A stretch of 64,000 nucleotides of DNA from Collimonas fungivorans Ter331 (GTDB lineage: Bacteria > Pseudomonadota > Gammaproteobacteria > Burkholderiales > Burkholderiaceae_D), in contig NC_015856.1 of assembly GCF_000221045.1 (NCBI RefSeq), forward strand, positions 682,001 to 746,000, given 5' to 3'. Of this stretch, positions 49,563-59,845 are shown piece by piece (position 1 is the stretch's first letter; each line of letters begins with the position of its first letter). Under the pieces are notes generated by a model, which was not told the DNA's origin, did not search any database, and worked only from the letters and a program-made list of their open reading frames with translations. Position numbers and translations under genes: made by a program.

Positions 49563-52500
49563 ATGAACGCCCCAGTCAAAATCCAGGCACTATTGTCAGA
49601 CGCGCCACATGGCGCCACTCCCACGCGCTTGCGCGAAATCCCCTATAACTACACCTCGTTTTCAGACCGCGAGATCGTGATCCGCCTGCTTGGCGAAGCT
49701 TCCTGGCGCCTGCTCGACGAACTGCGCAGCAAACGCCAGACCGGCCGTTCCGCCAGGATGCTGTACGAAGTGCTGGGCGATATCTGGGTAGTGCGGCGCA
49801 ATCCGTATTTGCAAGATGACATGCTGGACAATCCGAAGCGCCGCCAGGCCCTGATTGATGCATTGCATCATCGGCTCAGCGAAGTCGACAAGCGCCGTAT
49901 CGTCACCGACGAGGGCGATGTGAGCCGCGATGCCGCTAGCGATGAAGAAGCGAAAAAGCGTAGCGAGAATGTCGAAGCGCTGCTGGCCGCGGCGCGCAAG
50001 GCGATCGCCGCCTTCTCCGACGAATTCCGCCAGACCTACGATCTGCGCAAGCGCGCCAACAAGATCCTGGGCCGCTACACCGCCAAGGACAACATCAAGT
50101 TCGACGGCCTGTCGCGCGTCTCGCATGTGACCGACGCCACCGACTGGCGCGTTGAATATCCGTTCGTGGTGCTCACGCCCGACAGCGAAGATGAAATGGC
50201 CGGCCTGGTCAAGGGCTGCATCGAACTCGGCCTGACCATCATCCCGCGCGGCGGCGGCACCGGCTACACCGGCGGCGCGATTCCGCTGACGCCGTTGTCG
50301 GCGGTCATCAACACCGAAAAACTGGAGCATCTGGGCGCAGTCCAAATGGCTGTGCTGCCGGGGCTCGATAAAGAGTACGCCACGATCTATTCTGGCGCCG
50401 GGGTAGTCACCAAGCGCGTTTCCGACGCTGCCGAAAAAGCCGGTTTTGTGTTCGCGGTCGATCCGACCTCGGCAGAAGCGTCCTGCGTCGGCGGTAACAT
50501 CGCCATGAACGCCGGCGGCAAGAAAGCCGTGCTGTGGGGCACCGCGCTGGATAATCTCGCCAGCTGGCGCATGGTCGATCCGAACGGCGACTGGCTGGAT
50601 GTCACGCGCCTGGACCACAACCTCGGCAAGATCCATGACACGCCGCTGGCGCGCTTCCAGCTGGAATGGCGCCACCCGGCCGAAAAAGGCCGGCCAAGCG
50701 AAAAGCCGTTCAAGACCGAGATCCTGGAAATCGCCGGTCGTGTATTCCGCAAGGAAGGCCTGGGCAAGGACGTCACCGACAAATTCCTGGCGGGTTTGCC
50801 GGGCATACAGAAAGAAGGCTGCGACGGCCTGATCACCTCCGGGCGCTGGATTTTGCACAAGATGCCGAAGCACACGCGCACCGTCTGTCTGGAGTTCTTC
50901 GGCCAGGCGCGCGATGCGATTCCTTCGATCGTCGAGATCAAGGATTTCCTCGATGCCGAAACCAGGAAGGGCGGCGCAATCCTGGCCGGCCTGGAGCACC
51001 TGGACGAGCGTTACCTGCGCGCGGTCGGTTACACCACCAAGTCGAAACGCGGCGTGCTGCCGAAGATGGCGCTATTCGGTGACATCGTCGGCGACGATGA
51101 AAACGCGGTAGCGCAGGCAGCCTCGGAAGTGGTGCGCATGGCCAACAACCGCGTCGGCGAAGGCTTCGTCGCGGTCAGCCCGGAAGCGCGCAAGAAATTC
51201 TGGCTGGACCGCGCCCGCACGGCCGCCATCGCCAAGCACACCAACGCTTTCAAGATCAATGAAGACGTGGTGATTCCGCTCAACCGCATGGGCGAATACA
51301 CCGACGGCATCGAGCGCATCAATATCGAGCTGTCGGCCAAGAACAAGCTGCAGCTGCTGGATGAGCTGCGCGCGTTCCTGCTCAAGGGCAATCTGCCGCT
51401 GGGCAAGGGCGACGACGCCGACGGCGACGATATTCCCGCCGCCGAAATCCTCGAAGACCGCGTGCACCAGGCCGAGCTGCTGCTGGCCGAAGTGCAGGCG
51501 CGCTGGACTTATCTGCTGGCGAATCTGGACAAGCCGCTCAAGGATGCGAAAGACGAACTGAGCGCACTGGGCCTGGAAAAGCTCGACCTGGTGTTCGAGC
51601 AGCGCCTGCTGCAGCAACCGGACGCGACCGTGTTCGACGTGGTGCAGGACCGCACCATCCGCATCTCCTGGAAGCAGGAAGTGCGGGCGCTGCTGCGCCA
51701 GATTTTCAACGGCGCCTCCTTCAAGCTGATCCTCGACGAATGCAGCGCGGTGCACAAGCGTGTCTTGCGCGGCCGCGTGTTCGTCGCCCTGCACATGCAT
51801 GCCGGCGACGGCAACGTCCACACCAATCTGCCAGTCAATTCCGATCACTACGAAATGCTGCAGGATGCGCACGCCGCGGTGGCGCGCATCATGACCCTGG
51901 CGCGTTCGCTGGATGGCGTGATTTCGGGCGAGCACGGCATCGGCATCACCAAGCTGGAATTCCTGACCGAAGACGAAATCAAGGATTTCCGCAGCTACAA
52001 GCTGCGGGTCGATCCGGAAGGCCGCTTCAACAAGGGCAAGCTGCTCAACCTGCCCGGTTTCGAGGCCGACCTGAGCAATGCCTATACGCCGTCGTTCGGC
52101 CTGATGGGGCACGAGTCGCTGATCATGCAGCAAAGCGATATCGGCGCCATCGCCAACAGCGTCAAGGACTGCCTGCGCTGCGGCAAGTGCAAGCCGGTGT
52201 GCGCCACCCACGTGCCGCGCGCCAACTTGCTGTACTCGCCGCGCAACAAGATCCTGGCCACTTCGCTGCTGGTGGAAGCTTTCCTGTACGAAGAGCAGAC
52301 CCGGCGCGGGATCTCCATCAAGCACTGGGAAGAATTCGAAGACGTGGCCGACCATTGCACGGTCTGCCACAAGTGCGTCACGCCTTGCCCGGTCGACATC
52401 GATTTCGGCGACGTCTCGATGAACATGCGCAACCTGCTGCGCAAGATGAACAAAAAATCGTTCAATCCCGGCACCACGGCCGCCATGTTCTTCCTGAACG

Positions 52501-53582
52501 CCACCGATCCGGCCACCATCAACATGACGCGCAAGGTCATGACCGACTGGGGTTTCAAGGCGCAGCGCCTGGGCAACGACATCCTGAAGAAATTCGCCAA
52601 GAAGCAGACCAAGAAACCGCCTGCGACCGTCGGCAAGGCGCCGATCAAGGAACAGGTGATCCACTTCATCAACAAGAAGATGCCCGGCAACCTGCCGAAG
52701 AAGACCGCGCGCGCCCTGCTGGATATCGAAGACGACAAGATCGTGCCTATCATCCGCGATCCGAAGAGCACCACCGCCGATACCGAAGCCGTGTTTTATT
52801 TCCCGGGCTGCGGTTCCGAGCGGCTGTTCTCGCAAGTCGGCCTGGCTACGCAAGCCATGCTGTGGCAGGTCGGTGTGCAAACCGTGCTGCCGCCGGGTTA
52901 CCTGTGCTGCGGTTATCCGCAGCGCGGCTCGGGCGATTTCGACAAAGCGGAAAAGATCATCACCGATAATCGCGTGCTGTTCCACCGCATGGCGAATACC
53001 CTGAACTATCTCGACATCAAGACCGTGATCGTTTCCTGCGGCACTTGCTACGACCAGTTGCAGGGCTACCAGTTCGACAAGATCTTTCCGGGCTGCCGCA
53101 TCATCGATATCCACGAATACCTGCTGGAGAAGAACCTCAAGCTGGAAGGCGTCAGCGGCACCCGCTACATGTATCACGATCCGTGCCACAGCCCGATGAA
53201 ACTGCAGGACCCGATGAAGACGGTGAATGCCTTGATCACTACCGACAACGGGACCAAGATCGAAAAGAACGAACGTTGCTGCGGCGAGTCCGGCACTTTC
53301 GGCGTCAGCCGTCCGGACGTCTCGACCCAGGTCCGTTTCCGCAAGGAAGAAGAGATGAACAAGGGTGCGGACAAGCTGCGCGCCGACGGTTTCGGCGGCG
53401 ACGTCAAGATCCTCACTTCCTGCCCGTCCTGCCTGCAGGGTTTGTCGCGCTACAACGACGATTCCGGCACCACAGCCGATTACATCGTGGTGGAAATGGC
53501 GCGCCATTTGCTGGGCGAGAACTGGCTGCCGGATTACGTTGCACGCGCCAACAACGGCGGCATCGAACGGATTCTGGTGTGA
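49563..53582 (+). CDS. Giant FAD-linked oxidase / Fe-S oxidoreductase fusion (DUF3683)
   Basis: This is a 1339-residue fusion. After an N-terminal DUF3683 region (about 1-160) comes an FAD-binding PCMH domain ([35 protein letters not shown] near 200-245), a GlcD-type C-terminal oxidase domain with [15 protein letters not shown] and [10 protein letters not shown], two [4Fe-4S] motifs ([11 protein letters not shown] from residue 870, [15 protein letters not shown] near 932), and CCG cysteine-rich domains ([34 protein letters not shown]). The plan joins GlcD- and GlcF-like parts, so oxidation of a 2-hydroxy acid such as D-lactate is likely; the substrate is not proven. Confidence 0.9.
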   Translation: MNAPVKIQALLSDAPHGATPTRLREIPYNYTSFSDREIVIRLLGEASWRLLDELRSKRQTGRSARMLYEVLGDIWVVRRNPYLQDDMLDNPKRRQALIDALHHRLSEVDKRRIVTDEGDVSRDAASDEEAKKRSENVEALLAAARKAIAAFSDEFRQTYDLRKRANKILGRYTAKDNIKFDGLSRVSHVTDATDWRVEYPFVVLTPDSEDEMAGLVKGCIELGLTIIPRGGGTGYTGGAIPLTPLSAVINTEKLEHLGAVQMAVLPGLDKEYATIYSGAGVVTKRVSDAAEKAGFVFAVDPTSAEASCVGGNIAMNAGGKKAVLWGTALDNLASWRMVDPNGDWLDVTRLDHNLGKIHDTPLARFQLEWRHPAEKGRPSEKPFKTEILEIAGRVFRKEGLGKDVTDKFLAGLPGIQKEGCDGLITSGRWILHKMPKHTRTVCLEFFGQARDAIPSIVEIKDFLDAETRKGGAILAGLEHLDERYLRAVGYTTKSKRGVLPKMALFGDIVGDDENAVAQAASEVVRMANNRVGEGFVAVSPEARKKFWLDRARTAAIAKHTNAFKINEDVVIPLNRMGEYTDGIERINIELSAKNKLQLLDELRAFLLKGNLPLGKGDDADGDDIPAAEILEDRVHQAELLLAEVQARWTYLLANLDKPLKDAKDELSALGLEKLDLVFEQRLLQQPDATVFDVVQDRTIRISWKQEVRALLRQIFNGASFKLILDECSAVHKRVLRGRVFVALHMHAGDGNVHTNLPVNSDHYEMLQDAHAAVARIMTLARSLDGVISGEHGIGITKLEFLTEDEIKDFRSYKLRVDPEGRFNKGKLLNLPGFEADLSNAYTPSFGLMGHESLIMQQSDIGAIANSVKDCLRCGKCKPVCATHVPRANLLYSPRNKILATSLLVEAFLYEEQTRRGISIKHWEEFEDVADHCTVCHKCVTPCPVDIDFGDVSMNMRNLLRKMNKKSFNPGTTAAMFFLNATDPATINMTRKVMTDWGFKAQRLGNDILKKFAKKQTKKPPATVGKAPIKEQVIHFINKKMPGNLPKKTARALLDIEDDKIVPIIRDPKSTTADTEAVFYFPGCGSERLFSQVGLATQAMLWQVGVQTVLPPGYLCCGYPQRGSGDFDKAEKIITDNRVLFHRMANTLNYLDIKTVIVSCGTCYDQLQGYQFDKIFPGCRIIDIHEYLLEKNLKLEGVSGTRYMYHDPCHSPMKLQDPMKTVNALITTDNGTKIEKNERCCGESGTFGVSRPDVSTQVRFRKEEEMNKGADKLRADGFGGDVKILTSCPSCLQGLSRYNDDSGTTADYIVVEMARHLLGENWLPDYVARANNGGIERILV

Positions 53583-53584
53583 CC

Positions 53585-54013
53585 ATGGCTAACCATTCGG
53601 CTGATTGCGAACTGTGCAGCGGCGACGGTGGAGAAATTCTCCTCCGTGCGGAGAGATTCCGCGTGGTGCTGGTCGACGATGCGCAGTATCCGGGATTCTG
53701 CCGCGTCATCTGGCATGACCATGTCAAGGAAATGACCGATCTGCCGGTGGCGGACCGCAGCACGCTGATGGCCGCTGTGTGCAAGGTCGAGTCTGTCGTG
53801 CGCGCCGTGATGCAGCCGGAAAAAATCAACCTGGCCAGCCTCGGCAACATGACGCCGCACCTGCACTGGCATGTGATCCCGCGCTATCCGGACGATGCGC
53901 ATTTCCCCAGCCCGGTCTGGGCCGAGAGCCAGCGGCAGCCGGCGCCGGCCAGCCTGGCGCAGCGGCAGGCGTTGCTGGGCGCGCTGCGCTCGGCGATATC
54001 CGAACAGTTTTAA
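53585..54013 (+). CDS. HIT-family protein
   Basis: This is a histidine-triad nucleotide-binding/hydrolase protein of 142 residues with HLHWHVIPRY (H.H.H triad) and N..SLGNMTPH before it. It starts with CELC, a cysteine pair common in this HIT subgroup. ATG 53585 lies two bases after the giant oxidase stop, so the genes are probably co-transcribed with the DUF971 gene 18 bp downstream. Confidence 0.9.
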   Translation: MANHSADCELCSGDGGEILLRAERFRVVLVDDAQYPGFCRVIWHDHVKEMTDLPVADRSTLMAAVCKVESVVRAVMQPEKINLASLGNMTPHLHWHVIPRYPDDAHFPSPVWAESQRQPAPASLAQRQALLGALRSAISEQF

Positions 54014-54031
54014 CCTTACTCGTACATTCCC

Positions 54032-54463
54032 ATGACCGGCTCCAAACAATCAGCGCCCGCACCTGTCCCGGTGTCATTCACTGTGCATAAGCAATCGTGC
54101 AAGCTGGAAGTTGCCTTCGACGACGGCGCGGTTTTTTCGCTGCCGTTCGAATTGATGCGCGTCTATTCGCCATCGGCCGAAGTCAGCGGCCATGGTCCCG
54201 GGCAAGAAGTGTTGCAGACCGGTAAACGCAATGTCGAAATGGCGGCGCTGGAACCGGTCGGCAATTACGCCGTCAAGCCTACCTTCTCGGACGGCCACGT
54301 CAGCGGCATTTATACCTGGGCCTACCTGTACAAGCTGGGGCGCGACCAGGAAGCGATGTGGGAAGACTACCTGAAACGCCTGGAAGCGGCAGGCCATACG
54401 CGCGAAGGCGGCCGCGACCTGCCGATGACGGCCAAGAACGCCGGCGGCCACGGCTGCGCATGA
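54032..54463 (+). CDS. DUF971 (gamma-butyrobetaine hydroxylase N-terminal-like) protein
   Basis: The 143-residue protein is a single DUF971 domain: LEVAFDDGAVFSLPFELMRVYSPSAEV, then VGNYAVKPTFSDGHVSGIYTWAYLYKLG. This fold is also the N-terminal domain of gamma-butyrobetaine hydroxylase. In many betaproteobacteria it precedes ubiE; here no ubiE follows and the phosphonate genes begin instead, in convergent orientation. The function is unknown. Confidence 0.88.
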   Translation: MTGSKQSAPAPVPVSFTVHKQSCKLEVAFDDGAVFSLPFELMRVYSPSAEVSGHGPGQEVLQTGKRNVEMAALEPVGNYAVKPTFSDGHVSGIYTWAYLYKLGRDQEAMWEDYLKRLEAAGHTREGGRDLPMTAKNAGGHGCA

Positions 54464-54507
54464 GCTGAGCGGATTCTGCTTTTGCAGCATCTGCTCATTG
54501 GACCATC

Positions 54508-55638
54508 TTAAGAGTTGCTGGCGTTCCTTGCCTTGATTCCCATCTCCCGCAGCGCATCGCCTATCGCATGCACTGCCTGCCGCATTTCCTCCGCACCGAT
54601 AGAACCTATGCAACCGACGCGGAAAGTTTCCGCCTGGGTCAGTTTGCCCGGATACAGGATGAATCCTTTGTCGCGCACCCGGTTGTAGAAATCCTTGAAT
54701 TCATAACTGGCGCTGTTCGGCGCGTGCATGGTGACGATGATCGGCGCCTGGATTTTTGCCGGCAGAAACTGGATCAGCCCCAGTTCGCGCATGCCTGCCA
54801 TCAGGGTGTCGTAGTTCTTGGTATAGCGCGCCAGCCTTGCCGGCTGGCCGCCTTCTGCAAAGAACTGGTTCAATGCTGCGTGAAACGCCACCACGATGTG
54901 GGTAGGCGGCGTGAAGCGCCACTGTGTGGTTTTTTCCATGTAGGTCCACTGGTCGTGCAGATCGAGCGACAGCGAACGTGAATTGCCTGCGCTCTTTTCT
55001 AGCACGCTCTTGCGCACAATCGCAAAACCCATGCCCGGCGGCCCTTCTATGCATTTGCCGCTGGCGGCGATCAGCGCATCGAAACTGATCTTGGCGGCGT
55101 CGATCTCCAGCGCGCCGAAGGAGCTCATGGCGTCGATGATCAGGCTCTTCTTGTGCTGCGCCACTACCTCGGCAATTTCATATAGGGGATTGAGGATGCC
55201 GGTGCTGGTTTCGCAATGGATCACGCCGATGTGGGTGATGCTGCGGTCGTTGCTCAGCACACGTTCGACGTCGGCGGCGGTGGTCGGCACGTCTTCCGCC
55301 GTTTCGAACACCGAGACCTGGCGCCCCATCATCTCGACGATTTTCGCCATGCGCTTGCCATAGGCGCCATTGATCAGCACCAGCATATGGCCGTTGCGCG
55401 GCAGCAGGGTGTTGATCGCGGCTTCGATCGAAAACGTGCCGCTGCCTTGCATCGGCACGCAGACATGGCTCTCGTGGGCGTTGGCGATGTCCAGCAGCTG
55501 CTTGCGCACCTTGCCGGTGATGGCGTTGAACGAGGCATCCCAGGAACCCCAGTCCTGCAGCATGGCGCTCTTGGTGGCGAGCGAAGTGGTCAGTGGTCCG
55601 GGAGTCAGAAGAATCGGGTCGCGGCTTGGCAGGCTCAT
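54508..55638 (-). CDS. phnW: 2-aminoethylphosphonate--pyruvate transaminase PhnW
   Basis: This PLP enzyme moves the amino group of 2-AEP to pyruvate, giving phosphonoacetaldehyde and alanine. The 376-residue protein has the family start [47 protein letters not shown] and the PLP lysine in [11 protein letters not shown] (K195). It is the last gene of the minus-strand phnS-phnT-permease-phnW unit, 58 bp after the permease. With PhnY and PhnA encoded divergently, it would complete a 2-AEP to acetate route. Confidence 0.97.
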   Translation of the reverse strand: MSLPSRDPILLTPGPLTTSLATKSAMLQDWGSWDASFNAITGKVRKQLLDIANAHESHVCVPMQGSGTFSIEAAINTLLPRNGHMLVLINGAYGKRMAKIVEMMGRQVSVFETAEDVPTTAADVERVLSNDRSITHIGVIHCETSTGILNPLYEIAEVVAQHKKSLIIDAMSSFGALEIDAAKISFDALIAASGKCIEGPPGMGFAIVRKSVLEKSAGNSRSLSLDLHDQWTYMEKTTQWRFTPPTHIVVAFHAALNQFFAEGGQPARLARYTKNYDTLMAGMRELGLIQFLPAKIQAPIIVTMHAPNSASYEFKDFYNRVRDKGFILYPGKLTQAETFRVGCIGSIGAEEMRQAVHAIGDALREMGIKARNASNS

Positions 55639-55696
55639 GATATTTCCTTTGGTCTGGTGCGGGTTCAGTTGTAGTTGCGGTTGCGCTTCAAATGGT

Positions 55697-57433
55697 TCAG
55701 GTCTGGCACCAGCTTTGCGCCTTCTTCAGCAGCACGCGCGTGGTCAGCGCATACAGGATGCAGACGATGGTGGACGTCAGCACGATCAGGGTTCCCATCG
55801 CCGCCGCCGGACCGATCTTGCCCTCGGCTTCCAGGTTCAGCAGCGCCACCGAGGCCAGCGTGGTGTCAGGAGAGTAGAGAAACACCACCGCCGAAATGGT
55901 GGTCATGGCGTTGATGAACAGGTAGCGGCCGATGTCCAGGATCGCCGGCAGGCAGACCGGCACCGTCACCCGCAGGAAGGTTTTGTAGAAGGGCACCTTG
56001 AGCGAAGCCGAGACCGCTTCGAACTCGTTGTCGATGGCTTTCAGCGCGGTGACCGCGGTCAGGTAGCTGGAGGTAAAGTAGTGCACCACCGTCGACAGCA
56101 CCAGGATCGCCATGCTGCGGTACAGGAAGTTAAGCGGATTGTCGGGGTGGTTGAAAAACATGATGTAACCCAGGCCCAGCACCAGTCCCGGCACGCCCAT
56201 CGGCAGCATGGCCAGCAGCCGGATCACCGGCCGCGCCGCTTCCATGCCGCGAGTCTTTTCCACCAGGTAGGCGCTGCCAAAGATCAGCACGATGCCGCTG
56301 GCGACTACGTAGGCTGCCAGGCGCAGGCTGTTGAAATACGATTCCAGGATGCCGTCCTGGATCAGTCCGAAATAATAGTGGTCCCACACCAGCGTCAGGT
56401 TGTAAGGCCAGAGCTTGATGAAAGAGGTGTACACCGCCATGCCCAGCACCGACAGCAGCAACAGGCAGACCAGGCCGCAGTAGCTGAACATCAAGGCGTC
56501 GAACAGCCGGTGGCGCTTGGGCACGAACGGCACGGCGCGCGCCGACAGTTGCGATTGCAGCTTGCGCCGTATGGTGAAGTCGATGGCGAACGCCATCAGT
56601 GCCGGCAACAGCAGCAACAGACTGACCACCGCGCCCTTGTTGAAATTCTGCTGGCCGACGACCAGCTGGTAAACATCGATGGCCAGCACGTTGAAATCGC
56701 CGCCGATGACCTTGGGCACGCCGAAATCGTTGACAGTGAAAGTGAACACCACCAGCGCCGCGCTGATCAGGCCGTACTTGGCGCCGGGCAGGGTGATGGT
56801 CCAGAATTTGCGCAGGCGGCTGGTGCCCAGCGATTCCGCCACTTCATACAGGCGGCCGTCGGCCAGCGACAGCGCGGTAATCAATATCATCAGTGCATGC
56901 GGAAACACCGCATAACACTCGCTGATGACGATGCCGATCGGACCGTAGATCGAGGCGCCTCCCAGCAAGCCCTTGAGCGCGCCCTGGGTGCCGAACCATT
57001 GCACAAACGAGATCGCCGCCAGCAGCGACGGCGCCAGGATCGGGATCAGCGACAGGGTGCGGAAAAAACGCTTGAACGGCATCATGCTGCGCGTCAGGGC
57101 ATAGGCGAAAGTGAAGGCCGCCGGGATCACCAGCAGCGTCACCGAGACCGCTATGAACAAGGTATTGAGCACCGACTGCCGCAATGCCGAGGTCGACATG
57201 TATTCGCCGAACTGGCGCAGGCCGACGAACAGGCCATCCTTGTCCTGCACGCTCTGCACCAGGATCATCAGCACCGGCATCAGCAGGAATACCGCCAGCC
57301 CGGCGCACACCAGCAACAGCATGCCGTGCGCGATGCGTTCATGCCAGTGGCTTTGCTGGCGGCCGGCCGCCGCCTGCCTGGCGCCGCCGGCCGGCGACGA
57401 CATCATGCCGAGCGCGCTGGCCGGCCTGCTCAT
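55697..57433 (-). CDS. Fused double-domain ABC permease for 2-aminoethylphosphonate (PhnU-PhnV type)
   Basis: This inner-membrane permease of 578 residues holds two BPD_transp_1 domains in one chain. The first (about 95-290) includes [16 protein letters not shown]; the second (about 345-575) includes [14 protein letters not shown] and [23 protein letters not shown]. About twelve hydrophobic segments are present. In Salmonella the two halves are separate proteins, PhnU and PhnV. ATG 57433 overlaps the phnT stop (ATGA); the longer open frame to 57886 is out-of-phase read-through of phnT. Confidence 0.88.
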   Translation of the reverse strand: MSRPASALGMMSSPAGGARQAAAGRQQSHWHERIAHGMLLLVCAGLAVFLLMPVLMILVQSVQDKDGLFVGLRQFGEYMSTSALRQSVLNTLFIAVSVTLLVIPAAFTFAYALTRSMMPFKRFFRTLSLIPILAPSLLAAISFVQWFGTQGALKGLLGGASIYGPIGIVISECYAVFPHALMILITALSLADGRLYEVAESLGTSRLRKFWTITLPGAKYGLISAALVVFTFTVNDFGVPKVIGGDFNVLAIDVYQLVVGQQNFNKGAVVSLLLLLPALMAFAIDFTIRRKLQSQLSARAVPFVPKRHRLFDALMFSYCGLVCLLLLSVLGMAVYTSFIKLWPYNLTLVWDHYYFGLIQDGILESYFNSLRLAAYVVASGIVLIFGSAYLVEKTRGMEAARPVIRLLAMLPMGVPGLVLGLGYIMFFNHPDNPLNFLYRSMAILVLSTVVHYFTSSYLTAVTALKAIDNEFEAVSASLKVPFYKTFLRVTVPVCLPAILDIGRYLFINAMTTISAVVFLYSPDTTLASVALLNLEAEGKIGPAAAMGTLIVLTSTIVCILYALTTRVLLKKAQSWCQT

Positions 57434-58563
57434 GCCGCCACCGTCTGCGCTTGTTCGTCGTCCTGGTACACGCGGATGCGTTCCGGCAGCAAGCCGTAAC
57501 GCAGTTTGCTGCCGACCTGCAGTCCCAGTTCCTTCAACAGGTTGAGCGACATCGAAGCCACCACCGGCTGCTGTTCCATGCCTTCCAGCACCACCGTCAG
57601 GTAGCTGAAGGCGCCCAGGAATTCGATTTTCTTCACTTCCGCCATGGCGTGGTTGTGGGTACGCTGCTCGACGCTGCGCGCCACAAAATCTTCCGGCCGC
57701 AAATACACTTTGACCGGCTGTCCGGCGGCAATGTGATCGACCCGCGATTCGCAGTGGAAATCCAGCTTGCCGATGCGGAAACGGCTGTCTCCCAGCGAAA
57801 CGCCGCGCAAGATGTTCACCTTGCCGACAAACGAGGCGACGAACGGCGAGCCCGGCTGCAGGTAGATGTCTTGCGGGCTGCCGCATTGCTCGATGGCGCC
57901 ATGGTTCATCACCACGATGCGGTCGGCCATGGTCAGGGCTTCTTCCTGGTCGTGGGTGACCATGATGGTGGTCACGCCCAGCCGCTGCTGCAGCTGGCGG
58001 ATCTCGCTGCGCAGGCGCACCCGCTCCAGCGCATCCAGCGCCGACAGCGGCTCATCCAGCAACAGCAGGCCGGGAGAAGTCGCCAGCGCCCGCACCAGTG
58101 CGATCCGCTGCTGCTGGCCGCCGGACAACTGCCCCGGGAATTTCTTGCCGCTGCTCGGCAGACCGGCCAGCGTCAGCAGTTCCTGTACCCGTTCGGCAGT
58201 GGCGCTGCGGCTCTGGCGGCGGTTCACCAGGCCGTAGGCGACATTGTCGGCGATGCTCAGGTTGGGAAACAGCGCATAGGACTGGAACACGATGCCGTAG
58301 TCGCGCTGGATCGGCGCCAGCCACGAGATATCCTTGCCGCCCTGGACGATGCGTCCCTGGTTCTGGCTTTCGAGGCCGGCGATGATGCGCAGCAGGGTGG
58401 TCTTGCCGCAGCCGGACGGCCCCAGGAAGCAGACGAACTCGCCTTCGCCGACTGTCAGGTTGATGTCGCGCAGCGCATGGAAGCTGCCGAACGATTTCGA
58501 GATGTTTTCAAGCGTCAGGTAAGGCTTGGGCGCCAGGCAAGGGCTAGGATTCTGCTGAGACAT
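57430..58563 (-). CDS. phnT: 2-aminoethylphosphonate ABC transporter ATP-binding protein PhnT
   Basis: This ABC ATPase of 377 residues has Walker A GPSGCGKTT, Q-loop VFQSYALFP, signature LSGGQQQR, Walker B LLLLDEPLSALD and the switch His in MVTHDQEEAL, followed by a C-terminal TOBE domain (about 280-365). The family includes spermidine/iron-type ATPases; assignment to 2-AEP rests on its place between the binding-protein gene and phnW. It lies 37 bp after phnS and overlaps the permease gene by four bases. Confidence 0.9.
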   Translation of the reverse strand: MSQQNPSPCLAPKPYLTLENISKSFGSFHALRDINLTVGEGEFVCFLGPSGCGKTTLLRIIAGLESQNQGRIVQGGKDISWLAPIQRDYGIVFQSYALFPNLSIADNVAYGLVNRRQSRSATAERVQELLTLAGLPSSGKKFPGQLSGGQQQRIALVRALATSPGLLLLDEPLSALDALERVRLRSEIRQLQQRLGVTTIMVTHDQEEALTMADRIVVMNHGAIEQCGSPQDIYLQPGSPFVASFVGKVNILRGVSLGDSRFRIGKLDFHCESRVDHIAAGQPVKVYLRPEDFVARSVEQRTHNHAMAEVKKIEFLGAFSYLTVVLEGMEQQPVVASMSLNLLKELGLQVGSKLRYGLLPERIRVYQDDEQAQTVAA

Positions 58564-58600
58564 AATTACTGCTCTCCCGGTTGGTCACGAATGGCGCGCG

Positions 58601-59665
58601 TTACTTCTTTTCCGCCTTGGAGTTGTAGCGTGTGCCCCATTCGGCCAGGATCCGTTCGCGGTTCTTGGCGGACCAGTTGAAATCGTTGGGCTTGATCAGC
58701 AGCTTTTCATAATCGTCCGGAATCCCTTCAACTTTCTTGGCGATGCCGGGATAGGCGACGATGGCCCACCAGTTGGAGCTGATCTGGTTGGCTTCCTTGC
58801 TGCTCATCCAGTCCACCAGTTTCTGGGCCCCTGCCAGGTTCTTGGTGCCTTTCATGATGCCGCTGGCTTCCACATCCCAGCCTAGGCCTTCTTTTGGAAA
58901 AATCAATTCGACAGGGGCGCCGCTGCGTTTCACCTGATGGCCGCGGAATTCGAATGAAATGCCGATAGGGAATTCGCCGGTGCCGGCCATGGTGCAGGGT
59001 TTGGAGCCTGAGTGGGTGTATTGGGCGATGTTCTGGTGCAACGCATCCATGTATTGCCAGCCCTTGGCTTCGCCGAACATTTGCAGCCAGGCGGTGACAT
59101 CGAGGTAGCCGGTGCCGCTGGAAGCGGGGTGGGGCATGACGATCTGGCCCTTGTAGACCGGCTTGGCCAGGTCGGCCCAGCTGGTGGGCTTGGGCAGGTT
59201 CAGCTTCTTCGCTTCTATCGTGTTGAAGCAGACGGTTGCGCCCCAGACATCCATGCCGATCCAGCTTGGTGGCCGGGCGCTGTCTACGTAGGCGGGATTG
59301 AGCTGTTTCATGCCGCTCGGCTCATACGGCAGCAGCATGCCTTCCTGGCCCAGCAGCGCCAGGCTGGTGGCGGCCAGGCCGACTACCACGTCGGCTTGCG
59401 GATTGTTCTTTTCGGCCAGCAATTTGGCGGTGACGACGCCGGTCGAATCGCGCACCCAGCGGATCTCCACCGTCGGGTTGGCTTTTTCGAAACCGTCCTT
59501 GTACTGTTTCATGGCGTCGGTTTCCAGCGCGGTATATACCAGCAGCGCGGTCCTGGACTGGGCATGGCTGCTGGCAGCGGTCAGGGCAAAGGCAGTGCCT
59601 AACAGGGCCGTTGCAGCCCCGGCTGCCGCGCTTGCGCGCAGGATTCGTGCAAATTGCTGTTTCAT
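58601..59665 (-). CDS. phnS: 2-aminoethylphosphonate ABC transporter periplasmic binding protein PhnS
   Basis: This is a periplasmic binding protein of 354 residues, of the iron/AEP type. The signal peptide runs from MKQQFARILRASAAAG to SSHAQS (cleavage near 36), followed by LLVYTALETDAMKQYKDGFEKANP, DVVVGLAATSLALL and MPHPASSGTGYLDV. ATG 59665 is chosen because GAGGAG sits six to eight bases before it; the ATG at 59671 would have no spacer. It is the first gene of the minus-strand unit and is divergent from the GntR regulator gene. Confidence 0.9.
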   Translation of the reverse strand: MKQQFARILRASAAAGAATALLGTAFALTAASSHAQSRTALLVYTALETDAMKQYKDGFEKANPTVEIRWVRDSTGVVTAKLLAEKNNPQADVVVGLAATSLALLGQEGMLLPYEPSGMKQLNPAYVDSARPPSWIGMDVWGATVCFNTIEAKKLNLPKPTSWADLAKPVYKGQIVMPHPASSGTGYLDVTAWLQMFGEAKGWQYMDALHQNIAQYTHSGSKPCTMAGTGEFPIGISFEFRGHQVKRSGAPVELIFPKEGLGWDVEASGIMKGTKNLAGAQKLVDWMSSKEANQISSNWWAIVAYPGIAKKVEGIPDDYEKLLIKPNDFNWSAKNRERILAEWGTRYNSKAEKK

Positions 59666-59783
59666 TGTCATCTCCTCAGATGGTGAGCAAATCTTCCACT
59701 GCTGCCGATATTGAAACCTGGTCAAGCTTTTACGCCCTGCCGCTTTTTGCCGCGGCTTTTTATTGCATCATGTTTTATGTATT

Positions 59784-59793
59784 TTGTTGACAA
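59784..59793. promoter_or_regulatory. Candidate GntR operator overlapping a -35 element
   Basis: TTGTTGACAA is a TTGT-N2-ACAA inverted repeat in the phnS/regulator divergent region, of the size favoured by FadR-type GntR proteins. It overlaps TTGACA (59787-59792), a consensus -35 reading toward the regulator gene, so binding there could give autorepression. This is inference from sequence only. Confidence 0.4.
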
Positions 59794-59845
59794 TCTACAC
59801 GTTGTTCAATTAAAGTGCAATCACCAACTCGAAAAAAGATCAGCC

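Noticed and set aside
51072-53507. 811-residue minus-strand open frame opposite the giant oxidase gene
   Set aside because: It is antisense to a gene with clear FAD and Fe-S motifs, and the translation is a low-complexity mix rich in His, Arg, Gln and Ala with no family motif, as GC-rich antisense frames produce.
55370-57499. 709-residue plus-strand frame opposite the fused permease
   Set aside because: It is extremely Gln/Arg/His-rich with no recognisable domain; the minus strand encodes a well-supported permease.
57434-57886. Upstream extension of the phosphonate permease frame
   Set aside because: It lies inside phnT in another phase and reads as non-membrane, low-complexity sequence.
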